Below are positions 41,522 through 52,498 of a DNA stretch of 64,000 nt, one piece after another. The stretch is taken from assembly GCF_027887165.1 (NCBI RefSeq), contig NC_077235.1:8472752-8536751 (forward strand), in the 5' to 3' direction. Source of the stretch: Monodelphis domestica (Eukaryota > Chordata > Mammalia > Didelphimorphia > Didelphidae). Position 1 is the first letter of the stretch; every line of letters begins with the position of its first letter. Both the position numbers and the translations under genes were made by a program. The notes beneath the pieces are model-generated. The model saw only the letters and a list, made by a program, of their open reading frames with translations, ran no database searches and was not told where the DNA came from.

Positions 41522-44115
41522 AGACTGCACCAGATAGCTGCCACTCTTAAAACCTGTTATTACATTGGGCCCCTTTCACTAATTAATTTATTCCTTCCTT
41601 CCTTCCACCCCTATACCTCCTATCCTTTAGCTGCTCCAGAGCATAGATGCCATCATGAACTTTGCTGCCAAGGAAGACAGAGATCCATTTCCAAGACATA
41701 TAGGAATTTTCTATCTTAAATGACACCAGGAAGATGGCACATAATGGTGGGGTTTCAAGTATAAGGAGAGATGCCTGAACCTAATCGAAACCCTTCCTAA
41801 TCCCCATAACCTGCAAAATTGTGCTTACCAGTAAGGCTAGCTTATTAAGAAAATAGCACTAAGGAATTCATCAGCCACTATAGGTCTATCAGTTTCTCAC
41901 TCAGCAAGTCAAGGAATAAGTCTGGGGACAGGGAAGTGCTCATGAACAAATGGAAAATAGCGATTAAGAGTTTCCTACAGGGCAAGCCCAGCCCTCTGTT
42001 GAGAAAGCAAAGAAGTGGAAAGGAAAAAATGCAAAGCTTAGGGCTAGGTGGAATGCCATAAAGGGGGCCATGGGAGCGCAGGAGAGAGATACCAGAAGCC
42101 AATGCTGCCACTTGCACTAGAAAGCTTCAAAGCAGCCCTGAGCAGGAGTGGGACTGCATCTCTGGTGGGTGGGATGGGGCCTTATTCTGTTACCACCTCC
42201 TAAGAATTCCTTTTTCCCCCCAGAATAAATATCCACCCTCCAGAAGTCAAACTGCACAAAGTGGAGCCACATTAAACAGGGACACGAGAACAGGTTGCCC
42301 TAGCAACCAAAAGTACTTAAAAAGATTTCATCAAATTCATCAGAACGCACCATTTGATTTATTTATTCTATCATTTTTAACAAAGACAGCTTTGAAATAG
42401 ACTGATAAATAATTGCCCTAATGGGCCCAGCACTCCCCATCAGCCATTGTGAAAATTCTATCAGCACCGCCAAGGACATCATTCAAAATGGGAAACGCTA
42501 CACAGCATAATGTCCTTTCTGCTGACTGAGTCTCTGCAAAGTCAGTAAAAGCATTTTCCCAATCAATCCTTTCCAAAAACTAGTACAAATTCCCTGAGCA
42601 CTGAACAGGTCACCACTTGCTAAAATCTTCTAGGCTGTTTCAATTTCTATAAGGAGAAAAATATCACTTACTTTTTGAAAACCAAAAGTAAAATTTCAAA
42701 TTTGGTTCTAACTGCAGCTGAAATGCTTTGGGGTAGGGCAGTACGAATCCTCTATCTCATGTTAGTTTTCATTTAAAGTATCACAGGAGAAGGTGTGTTC
42801 TCCTGTTAAAGAAAGTTTTCTTGATAGTCCAAGGCCATAGCCGGCTAATCTCCTGCTCATTTTCTTGCCAACAGCCTCAATGACTCAATTTCGGAGTCAG
42901 TCTTTAGTTGAAAAAGACTTGGCTATAATGTATTTATCCCGCAATCATCCCTACCTAACAGTGATAATCTTCCATTTCAGACTAAAGGGTGAACTATATA
43001 AGAACTCTGTTAGCTTATGAGATATAAAGGAAGTCAAAGTGAAAAGTGATAGAGATTCCCGAAGCAGCTAGACAGAGGATTACTGAAGTGGTAACTCAAT
43101 GTGTCCTGGCCATAGCTGCATTGTCAAATACAGGATGGATGGATGGATGGATGGGTGGGTGTTTCTTTCCTTTGAATGAATGCATTCTCAGTTGACAACT
43201 CATTTGAAAAGTTAAAAATGGGGAAAGCTCATCTGTCTTCTCTAGTTTATAATAATTATTAAATAGGAAAATGGGAGTAAAGATTGAGTTCCTTATATCA
43301 TGGAACATTTTGGGATTCAATTTCATCTTTGTTTAGTAAAAAGACATTTAATATAAGGAAACTATCTTAACATGCAGCAAATGCTTTTGCTTTTGCTTTT
43401 GTTCAAATAATTATTCTTGTTTGTGGCTAAACAAAAACATCCAGTGTAGATCAGCTGATATTAGTTCAATAAACTCATGGCTGCTGTTTGGGGTGCCATT
43501 TGTCCTCTTCCTAATGGAAAATGGCAAAAATATCTATCAAATACCAATATCCATGATTAGCATGTCGAATTAGAGGTCTCACATCCCAATGACTTCCCAA
43601 ATATTTGTTTCCATTTCCCTTCACTACTTCAGTCAAAATCACATTATACACCGAGGTAGGTAAGTTTATTATTGACTTCTGGGGTGGTCAAAAGTAATTC
43701 AAGTCTGGCCAGTCCAGATGTTTTATTCAATTGTAGGTTTTTATAGAAGAAATACAATGAGAATAAGTCAGGGAACAATAAAGTAAATGGGATGAAACTA
43801 ATTAATGAAACAAATACAATTGTAGGCAGTAATAGCACAGGCGGTGAGAGCAAGGCACATGCAGAACAAGTCCCCTTTGATTCTTTCCATATTAGTTGTT
43901 TTACCACATTGTTCTACAATTCAACTTAGATAATCAGATAGTAGAATAATTAACTAAAAGATTTAACTGTGATTAAAGAAGTAAATATATGCCAAATTCA
44001 CTCTCACTGAGCCCCCATTTAGATGGGTCTCCATGTTTCACAAGCTTTTAGATCATGGAGAGGTGATAGGAAGGAGGGAAGGATGTCTCCAGAGTCAACT
44101 CCAGGATCACACAGA
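41522..44115. other. Gene-free, mostly repeat-free DNA
   Basis: A small (GGAT)n patch lies at 43132-43157. 42300-42560 is non-repetitive and AT-balanced and might be a conserved element. No coding evidence. Confidence 0.4.
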
Positions 44116-44265
44116 AGCAAAGCATCATAGACCCATAGACTGAGTGTTGCAAACAACCTTAGAGATCTAGATCTAGTTCAATCCTCTATAAGTGGGAAAA
44201 CTGAGATCCGGAAGTTAAATGATTTGACCATGGTCAAATAGTTTAAAAGTGGCACTTCTAAAGGG
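44116..44265 (-). repeat. MIR-like CORE-SINE fragment
   Basis: 'agcatcatagacccatagactgagtgttgcaaacaaccttagagatctagatctagttcaatcctctataagtgggaaaactgagatcc'. Confidence 0.65.
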
Positions 44266-45190
44266 GGGAAAATTAGCAACACGATTGATGCATGCAAGGA
44301 TCTGCACAATTTCCCAAAGGTAATCTAGTCTGTTATCCTTATCCAGTTCATGTCTGGGTCGAGTTCGTCATCTAAGCAGATGTGTATGCCCTAGTTTCTA
44401 CAAGTGACACTCTTTTTCCACGTGGTTTTTCCTGTGTGGACGGTGCAGCTACAAGGTGGATAGTGAAGCTAAGTGAATGCTTAGTTTTCTTAGAAGAGAG
44501 CTTTGATGGATTTAGTTTACTGACTTGTTAATGAATGGCCCCATGGCCCCCAGAGACAGAGGAGACAATAAAGTAACTTCAGGAATTCAGAATTGAATTA
44601 CTAGTCTAATATAGACATGGCCCTTCTGAGAGAGAGCCAAAAGGATAGATTGGACTCCAGCTACCAAGTCAATCTTTAATGTTTTTACTTCCTATTTAAA
44701 TCATCATTTCCTATCATCTCTTCAGGTACTTGAACAACCTCAAGAAAAGCGGTAAGGTAAGTGTCAAAGCATAAAGCATGAGTCGAGCCAGATTCTTTCC
44801 TGCATGGGCCCTAAAGCTGGGTCACTAAGAATCACACACAGCTGGAGAAGATGAGGCCATGACTAAGACTCGGGCCATGCCCAAGAGGTCAGGGTAAGTC
44901 ATCTACCTGGTGCTCCTAGCACATGAGATGATCCCCCAAAACAGCCAAAGCAGCAGGGATTAAGGGCTGGAGAAAAAAGTAGCTGCCAAGGCCCTTGACT
45001 CATACAGCCATAATCCACAGCAGTGAAACTGGAACGGCCAGCAAGAGAGTAACCACCCAGGCCAAAATCACGTGAAAAGTTGGGCTAGATAGGAGAAATT
45101 TAATGTGGTTCAGAGGAGCAAGAGGAAACCAAAGAAACCTTTGCAGTCTGTGGAATTGTCTTCCTCTTCCTGATATCTTCTTCTTCAGGG
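44266..45190. other. No gene recognised
   Basis: Unassigned DNA. Confidence 0.4.
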
Positions 45191-45194
45191 CTTT

Positions 45195-45395
45195 GTGGGA
45201 AATCACTGGACAACAGAGTTCAAGTTCCAGAGCTGGAAGGCCAGCCAGCCTAACCCCCTCTTTTGACAGAGGAGAAAACTGAGACCCAAGGAAGTTAAAC
45301 GACTTGACCGAGGGCATACAGGCAATATGCCTCAGAAGTAGGATTTGAATGTTTGTTCTCTGATTTTGGACCCAATGTTCTTTGCACTCCACCCT
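45195..45395 (-). repeat. MIR-like CORE-SINE
   Basis: 'ccagagctggaaggccagccagcctaacccc', 'gacagaggagaaaactgagacccaaggaagtt' and 'agtaggatttgaatg'. Confidence 0.8.
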
Positions 45396-45724
45396 CGAAA
45401 GCTTGATGTTCTGTTCATGAGCAGCAGGGGAAAGGGAAGTGGAGAGAAGGAAACCCTACAGCTCTTTCTTGTAAAGGTGCCATAATGCACAGGGAGCCCA
45501 GGAAAGCCAGGGCAAGTCACAGCAGCAACAAAAACTTAGCAGTTGGTGCTGGCCAATCAAGGCCACCGGCTTGCTGAAATGATGGCCAAGTAGAATCCAG
45601 AGACATGGGTGCCAAGGTGGGATGAAGAATCAATAATGGATCCCTCCCCACCCAAGCCCTGGCCCTGTAATGTAGCCCCAAACAGGGGAAATGGTTGAAT
45701 CCTAGAATATTGGGGTAGAAGGGA

Positions 45725-45875
45725 GCTTGGAGATCATTTAGTCAGGGAATCATGGAATCATAGCTCTAGAACAGAAGGAATCTTAGACACCACCCAATCC
45801 AACCTCCTGATTTTACAAATGAGTAAACTGAGGCCTAGGGCAGGGAAATGACATGCCCAAAGTGCTCAATTTGCT
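45725..45875 (-). repeat. MIR-like CORE-SINE
   Basis: 'ggaatcatagctctagaacagaaggaatcttagacaccacccaatccaacc' then 'caaatgagtaaactgaggcctagggcagggaaatgacatgccc'. Confidence 0.85.
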
Positions 45876-46214
45876 TGGCCTCTAGAACTGAATATACTAC
45901 TCCAGAAGACTCCTGACCAGTGCAGTCAATAAGCATTCATGAAGGCAGCACTGATTCTGGTGCTGAACATCATGCTCAGTGCCAAGAGCACTTCCTTCTG
46001 GGCACTGGCGAGTGAGTATTTGGGACACTAAGAAATTTACAGAATTTATCCATAAGGTTGTTTTTAACAGAGAAAACCTGATGTTCCCTCTAAAAGACAA
46101 TGCTTTTTAAACAACATTTACAGAAACAAATGTGGCAAAATAATGCATTTAGAGTGTTGTAAACATTCTCTCCACATTCATCCCTAAGTCAATTTAAACA
46201 AATGTAATTGATAC

Positions 46215-46344
46215 CTAGAAGCAACTGGATGGAGCAGTAGATAGAGTGCTGGGCCTTGGGTTAGGAAGACATGAGTTCAAATCTGGACTCAGATACACAC
46301 TAGTTGTGCAACCTTAGGAAAGTCACTTAACCTCTTTTTGCCTT
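46215..46344 (+). repeat. MAR1-like SINE, 3'-truncated
   Basis: 'agcaactggatggagcagtagatagagtgctgggccttggg...agttcaaatctggactcagatac...aggaaagtcacttaacctctttttgcc'. It is cut directly by the next SINE. Confidence 0.88.
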
Positions 46345-46546
46345 GGAGGCAGCTAGGTAGTTCAGTGAATAGTGCTGGGCCTGGAGTCTGGAAGGTCTGA
46401 GTTCAAATTGAGCCTCAGACACTCACTAGCTGTGTGATTCTTGGAAAGTCAGTTAACCTCTGTTTGTTAGCCAAGCACTCCAGTGTCTTTGCCAAGAAAA
46501 CCTCATGCAGGGTCACAAAGCGTTGGACACGACTAAGCAATAACAT
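46345..46546 (+). repeat. MAR1-like SINE, full length
   Basis: Starts 'ggaggcagctaggtagttcagtgaatagtgctgggcctggagtctgg' and ends with the MAR1 tail 'gccaagaaaacctcatgcagggtcacaaagcgttggacacgactaagcaataac'. Confidence 0.92.
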
Positions 46547-47035
46547 CAGATTGATGCCTACAACCGCCATATAGCGCCCCGTCTCATGTATGTTCCAGTG
46601 GCCAATGAGCAGCATTCTCCTGAGGGACAACTTCTAACAGTCAGTCAACATACACATGGCTTGCTCCTCCGCCCCCTCCTCCTTAGGCCATGTTCCTTAC
46701 CACCCTCTCTCCCAGAGAGTGGAGCCATCGAACCACAGAATCAAGTGGGCACCTTCAAATGGCTCTTTTCTTTTTCGCCAAATATGAGACAATCCCAGAG
46801 GTTACTGTGGGACATGAGCCAATTCACCGCTGCTGAATCATGGTGGCAGCACAGGGATAAGACAGCAATCTCTTTAATTACTTCGGTAAAACAGCAGGTG
46901 GCTCATAGGCAGTGCACAGGGGTCACAAGGCATGGCTTCAGGCCATTTGCACTGGGCACCCCAGAACTTTTGCCAGGGAAGTTACAGAGGATTAACAAGT
47001 TGGCTTTGAGATGTTCCAGAGCTCTTTCATTGAAA
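46547..47035. other. No gene credited
   Basis: A 157-codon ORF (46586-47059) crosses this DNA but shows no domain or repeat structure and runs into a repeat at its end. Confidence 0.35.
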
Positions 47036-47164
47036 GTTGATTCAAAAAGCTTTTACTAAATGCCTGCTACATGCCAGGTCCTATGTTAGATGCCTTGAGT
47101 TCCCTCAATGACATTACATTCTTCTGGGAGAGAAACCACAAGTACCTAAGAATATTATTATTAA

Positions 47165-47405
47165 TAATAATGATAGCTGGCCAAATTGGCACAGTGCTTT
47201 GAGATTTGCAAAGCATCCTATGTATATCATTTCACTTAATCCTCACACAACCCTGGGAGGTAGGTGTTATTATTATCTCCATTATACAGCTGAGGAAAGT
47301 AAGGTGGAGGTGAAGTGACTTGACCAAGGTAACACTGCCTGTAACTGTCTAAGACCAGATTCAAATTCAAATCTTCCCAATTCCTGATCAAGCACTCTAT
47401 GAAAT
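47165..47405 (-). repeat. MIR/THER CORE-SINE
   Basis: 'cacagtgctttgagatttgcaaagc', 'aatcctcacacaaccctgggaggtaggtg', 'ccattatacagctgaggaaagtaagg' and 'agattcaaattcaaatcttcc': the reverse strand of a nearly full copy. Confidence 0.88.
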
Positions 47406-47770
47406 ATATTAGAGCAATTTCTAGGGGGAAGGGCTCCAGCAGTTTGGAGGCTTCCTATAGTAAGTGGCCCCTGAGCTGAGCTTTTAAGAAACCTGAGGAT
47501 TCTTTGAAGTGGAAAAGTGGACAGAGTACATTGTGGGCGTGGAAAATCACTTCTGCCAAAGCTGATGCCACGTCCTAGATGGAGAACAGCAAGTAGGACA
47601 GTTGGATTAGACAGTAGAGGTCCAGAGGGAGAAGAATATGGCCTAAAGTTGAAAAGTTAGACAAGAGTCAAACTAAAGCTAAACAGGAGGCTTTGCATTT
47701 TAGCCTAGAAGCAATGGGGAGTCATGGGAGCTTCTTGAACAGGAGTTTCTATATTTTAGAGTTGAACCAC
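47406..47770 (+). repeat. Unclassified interspersed repeat copy
   Basis: 'gggcgtggaaaatcacttctgcc', then 'aggaggctttgcattttagcctagaagcaatggggagtcatgggagcttcttgaacaggag', the same phrase series as at 35690-36640. Confidence 0.5.
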
Positions 47771-47914
47771 GCCTATATGCTAATACTGCCTTTGGATTCT
47801 GCAGAGAAAGATGAATGATTGTCCTGAATAATTCCATGCAGAGAGCAGTGATCTCAGACCTTTAGAGAATCATCACATACTATTGCCTCATTGTCTATTA
47901 CCTCATATTCCCAT

Positions 47915-48165
47915 AGGGCACTGGACTTGGAGTTAGGAACAGCTGGGTTCAGAAGATCCTCCCTCAAACATCTATTGTCTGTGTAACCCCAGACTACATG
48001 CCCTAGTATGTCTTTGCATACTTGAGAGAAAGAACAATTAGTGTCCTCTAATAATCCACTTAAACTCTGGTCCTCAGTTTCCCTCATATTTAAAATAAAG
48101 CAGTTTGACTCAATGACCTCTAAGGTGCCCTCGAGCTCTAAATCTAGAATCCTAACCCTACCTTT
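47915..48165 (+). repeat. MIR-like CORE-SINE
   Basis: 'gggcactggacttggagttaggaacagctgggttc', 'ctctggtcctcagtttccctcatatttaaaataaagcag' and the tail 'tgacctctaaggtgccctcgagctctaaatc'. Confidence 0.8.
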
Positions 48166-48299
48166 TAAAAGTTCTCCATGAGATTATATCCAGTTTTATT
48201 CTATGTCCATTACAATTATTGTTTGCCTTAAACACTTGACAGTATACCTTGAAACCACAATTGAGTGTCCCAAGAACAGGGTTGTGAATCATTTGGCCT

Positions 48300-48650
48300 A
48301 TTTGAAAAGTTCATATTCTAATTTGTCTGGCAATCAAGGCCTTCAATAAGCTGGTGGAGCCTTTTACCATATCTCTCTGCCATTACTTCCCTCCATATAG
48401 TCTATGCCCTGGCCCAAAGGATCTCCCTATTCTCACCTCCTAACCAGCACTGAGACTCCTCTCCGACTACCCACCTGCTGTTACCACCTTCATGGAGCCA
48501 TCCTGACTGGATATAACCTTCCACTTACAGAGCACTGAGACCACCAAAAGGTCTTCTGGAGAGAGACCTAGTCTATTTGACATCCGTTAAAGTGCTTGTC
48601 TCATTTTTACATCACCTCATTATGTGGCTCCTAATCACAACCAACATAGT
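48300..48650 (+). mobile_element. L2 LINE relic
   Basis: 'aatcaaggccttcaataagctggtggagcc', 'tctgccattacttccctccatatagtctatgccctggcc', 'aaagtgcttgtctcatttttacatcacctcatta'. Diverged. Confidence 0.5.
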
Positions 48651-48669
48651 CCAGATATCTGGATTGAGA

Positions 48670-48798
48670 TGCAGAAGGGAGTAGAGGAAAGAGGAATAGA
48701 CTTGACTCAGGTGATTCAAACATTGTCACTAATTGTCTAGGTAGCCTAAGCCATTTCCCCTTCCTTAGCCTCAGTTTCCTCCTCTGTAAAATAGATTA
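48670..48798 (+). repeat. MIR-like CORE-SINE, truncated
   Basis: 'ggtagcctaagccatttccccttccttagcctcagtttcctcctctgtaaaatag'. Confidence 0.8.
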
Positions 48799-48905
48799 CA
48801 GATTTAGAGCTGGAAGGGATCTCAGTGGCTACCTAATCCAATTCTCTCATTTTCTAGAGAAGGAAATTGAGACCAGAGATCTCAACCTGATTGATCCAAA
48901 GAGTT
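48799..48905 (-). repeat. MIR-like CORE-SINE, head to head with the previous one
   Basis: 'agatttagagctggaagggatctcagtggctacctaatccaattctctcattttctagagaaggaaattgagacc'. Confidence 0.8.
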
Positions 48906-50150
48906 TCCGAGGTTTAGCCTGTCAGCCAAGATGGTTTATTGGGTATGTGGCCACTGTGCATGCCATAGCGTCTTAAAGCCACATATGAGAGCTGGGTGGC
49001 AGGGAGACTTTAAAGGAGGATGAGCAGCCCTGAAAAGGGCTTGACAAGCCTTCACAACAGAAGTACGAGTCTTCCCGATGTAGAAGGCCAATGTATTCCT
49101 GAAGGTCTAATTGGAGAGAACTAAGGTATGCCCACACCAATACACAGCCAACATTAGAATGAAATTGCAGAAGTCACAGGGCATGAGGAGACCGATGGAT
49201 TAGAGAGAACATCAACTTAGAGACAGAAATCCCCCAGTACAGTATCCACGGTTTCAGTGGTCAACTGCTAAGCACTGCCACCCACGCAAAGTGCCATTGA
49301 GGTGCATCATCCAGGTCTGCCTGGCCCTTTCGCCTTCACTTTTTTATGTTTCTCACTTCTTGTTGCTGGGGGTTAGGAGGCCGCAGGCTGAGGAGCAGGA
49401 GCAGGGAGAGAGAATACACATACATGGTGTCAGCAAGTGTTCCCTCATAGCTGCGGTTTCAGCTCTCTGAGGGTGTGGAGGGCCAGCTGGATAAAGGAAG
49501 AGACAGCTAGAGAAGGAAACTGTGAGCCAGAGACTGAGCTCCTTGAGAAAGGAGAGAAAGCTATCTGGAAACCAGTGGATTGTAACAACACTTTAGGCCA
49601 AGTCAAGGGAATCCCAAAGAAGGAGACGTGGCACAGAGGAGATCTGGAAGTGGCATAGGGGAACAAGGAGTATGCTGCCTCCTCCTGGCCCTCAGTATAG
49701 AAGAAGGTGGCCAGGGATGAAACATCTTTCAGAGGGAGCCAGGTTTGCAGGAGCACCAAGAGGCCAGGGCCAAGCTTCAGCTGGAGGCAGTGGGACAAAT
49801 CCCACTCTGAAATCCAAAAGAAAGTGGAATCAAGCTTTGCTCTGACACCAGTGCCCACTTATAGGCCAGCAATTATTTTCACCATCAGTCTTTGAAAACG
49901 AGCCAAAGCAAAGGACACTGCAATCGGCCAACTCTCCCTCTAGAAGCTTAGATGAGGGCTTGTGCATCCACATCCCCCAGGGAACTACTCATTCCTTGAA
50001 CATGAGTCCTCTAACCCTCCTAGGAGAGCTGGACTCCTTCCCATGACTGTCTGTATGGGGTAAGACAAAAGCAGAAGGTCCTCAGTCAGCTTCCCCAACA
50101 GCTTCTGTTGGAATGGCAACATGTTTTTAGCTTTAGAGGAATATGGTCCA
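48906..50150. other. No gene recognised
   Basis: The 137-codon minus ORF at 49445-49858 has no domain. Nothing else supportable. Confidence 0.4.
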
Positions 50151-50154
50151 GATG

Positions 50155-50340
50155 GACTGAGAGATCTAGAGCTAGAAGGGACCTTCTTATTTTATACATG
50201 CGGAATCTGAGGGCCAAAGACATAAAATGACTTGTCCAAGGTCACATGGATTGTAAACTTCAGAGATTGATTTGAAACAAGGTTCTATGGCATGAGGTCC
50301 AGGGCTCTCTCACATATACCTTACTGTCTTGGCAAATCAC
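50155..50340 (-). repeat. MIR-like CORE-SINE
   Basis: 'gatctagagctagaagggaccttcttattttatacatgcggaatctgagggcc' and 'cttgtccaaggtcacatggattgtaaac'. Confidence 0.8.
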
Positions 50341-50349
50341 CCAATCTCT

Positions 50350-51135
50350 GAGTCACAAGGGGTCTGTGGAGTCATCTAGTCTATGCCATATACCCCAAAA
50401 GAATCCCCTCCATAAAAGCACCCGGAAGTGGTCAGCCAGTCATTGCTTAACTAATTCCAACAAAACTCCCACAACCTCTCAAGGTAGTCCAATCCAATTT
50501 TGGAAAGCTCTAATCATTACAAAGTTGTCCATCCCTTCAAGCTTAAATCTGTATCTTTGCAACTTGTAGCTTCCTCCTGACTTCATCCTCTATGAAAATT
50601 ATTCATTAAAAATGATCACCCTTCACCCTTCAGGTTCTTGAAAATGGCTATCGTGCATCTCCTCAACCTTCTCTTCCCCAGGAGCATTCTCCACATTTCC
50701 TTCAACCAGCCTTCAGATGGCATGGCCTCCAGGCCCTTCCCCATCTTGGTTGCTCTTCTCTAGACACTTTTCAATTGACTGATGTCCCTCTTATACTCAT
50801 GGGTGCCCAGAATTGAAGTCGACTCTCTAAATGCAGCCTGACATTTAAGGACAGAGAACAGGGGAGACGATCATCGCCTTCTTCCTCAAAACTCTGCCTC
50901 TCAATGGAGCCTCGCTTTGCCTTAGGCTTCTTGGCTATGAAATCTGATTTTTGTCTTGTGGAACATTAAAATCCTTAGATCTTTTTCAGATCAAGTGTTG
51001 CATAGATTATTTTAGACCTCCAGTGTAAGATGCTGCATTTGCCCTTACTAAATGTCATCTCATTTAGAGATGTTCTAGGCTGTCAGAATAATTTTGCAAT
51101 GCTGACATTCTCTCATCCAGCATATTATCTCAAAC
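50350..51135 (-). mobile_element. CR1-type LINE, long relic (part 1)
   Basis: The plus strand reads CR1 in reverse: 'ttctcttccccaggagcattctccacatttccttcaacc', 'catggcctccaggcccttccccatcttggttgctcttctctagacacttttcaattgactgatgtcc', 'gtgcccagaattgaagtcg' and 'aaaatccttagatctttttcagatcaagtg'. All frames are destroyed. Confidence 0.8.
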
Positions 51136-51345
51136 AGCACCTTTCACATGAAGCCTGTTCCAGCTGCTAGTGACCCCTCCAAAAAGACTACTTTGTTTTC
51201 ATTTTGCATCTTTTCTAAATACACACATGCACACGTGCGATTTCCCCTTGTGAGATGTAAACTGCTTGAGTGCAGGACCTAGTTTCAATTTGCCTTCATA
51301 TTGCCAGGGCCTAGCACATACTTGGTACACCGTAGTTATTGCTTG
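51136..51345 (+). mobile_element. L2 3' end nested in a CR1 relic
   Basis: 'tgtgagatgtaaactgcttgagtgcaggacctagtttc' and 'atattgccagggcctagcacatacttggtaca' are L2 3' end phrases. They interrupt the CR1 series, which resumes at about 51370. Confidence 0.7.
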
Positions 51346-51369
51346 AGTATCAACTGCATACATGCCAAG

Positions 51370-51625
51370 CAAGCCACCAGGTCTTTATCCAGGTCACAGA
51401 TAAAAATCTTGAATGTCCCAAGGCCTAACATACATCCCAGAAGCACTTCACTGGAAATTTATTTTCAGGTTGCCATCAGGTTATTAACAACTACTCTTAG
51501 AAGCCGGGAAGATAACTAGCTTTGAAGCCATTTTCTTGTACTATCACCTAGCCTATATGACTCCATCTTGTTCACAAGAACACAACGTGAGACTTTAGCA
51601 AAGGTTTTATCAGAATCCAGTTAAG
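51370..51625 (-). mobile_element. CR1-type LINE relic (part 2)
   Basis: 'ccaggtcacagataaaaatcttgaatg', 'ccagaagcacttcactggaaatttattttcagg', 'gactccatcttgttcacaagaacacaacgtgagactttagcaaaggttttatcagaatcc': continuation in order of part 1. Confidence 0.8.
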
Positions 51626-52256
51626 TTATAACCAGAGCATTCTCCAACTCAGTTGGAGTTTGGGAGGGACCTGTGATTTCAATGGGGAGTGTGTGTGTGT
51701 ATGTGGGGGGGGGATTTCCAGTGTGCAAACTGCCTCCACCAATGCATAGCCACATCCTACAGTCTTAGAAAATGGCTGGGGCATGGAAAGGTTAAAGAAC
51801 TTGCTCCAGGTAAGCCAAGGAGTTCACAAGGTCAAAACTATTTTTATAATCATACTAAGATGTTTTCATTTCTAACCTGGTAAATAGTCATAGATATTAT
51901 CCATAAAGAAAAAAGCTCTTTGGAGGGTCCTCAATAACAGTTCAGAGTATAAACTGTACTGAGAATTGTTGCATTTGACTGTGCACCACACTATTGGCTT
52001 TGTAATTCAGTTAAAAAAGAAATGAGTTTATTTTGGAATGAGCTGGTCTGGCTGATGACCCACGGGCTCTTGGTGATCAACGTTTCCTTTCCAAATGTTC
52101 ACTATTTATTTAATAGTACCTTCTGAAAATATTTTAGCAGAAATTTAAATCAAGTTCAGGGGCCTACAGTTTATCTTAGACCATGGAGAATAGGCAGTCA
52201 TCAATTGGAGAGTGCCCAGAGAAGGACCAAAAAGGGAAGATAATAAAGTCTATAAA
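51626..52256. other. No gene recognised
   Basis: Short GT patch near 51690. Otherwise unassigned. Confidence 0.4.
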
Positions 52257-52267
52257 CTATAGGTCAT

Positions 52268-52472
52268 GGGGGCAGCTGGGTAGCTCAGTGGACTGAGAGC
52301 CAGGCCTAGAGACAGGAGGTCCTAGGTTGAAATCTAGCCTCAGACACATCCCAGCTGTGTGACCCTGCGCAAGTCACTTGACCCCCATTGCCTAGCCCTT
52401 ACCACTCTTCTGCCTTGGAGCCAATATACAGTATTGACTCCAAGACGGAAGGTATGGGTTTAAAAAAAAAAC
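52268..52472 (+). repeat. SINE-1/WSINE-like SINE, full length
   Basis: A box 'tagctcagtggactgagagcc', B-box-like 'ggttgaaatct', then 'tgaccctgcgcaagtcacttgacccccattgcc' and 'gccttggagccaatatacagtattgactccaagacgg', with an A-tail. Target-site duplications 'ctataggtcat' (52257-52267) and 'ctatatgtcat' (52473-52483) differ by one base. Confidence 0.95.
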
Positions 52473-52483
52473 CTATATGTCAT

Positions 52484-52498
52484 AAGAGTAGAGCTATA
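52484..52498 (+). repeat. Left target-site duplication of the full-length L1
   Basis: 'aagagtagagctata', repeated exactly at 58840-58854. It abuts the right duplication of the SINE (52473-52483). Confidence 0.95.

Noticed and set aside
46215-46546. tRNA gene candidates
   Set aside because: The A and B boxes belong to MAR1-like SINEs; there is no complete cloverleaf and the SINE tails follow. The same applies at 41320 and 52268.
46586-47059. 157-codon ORF
   Set aside because: No domain or homology I recognise; the end runs into a recurrent repeat phrase.
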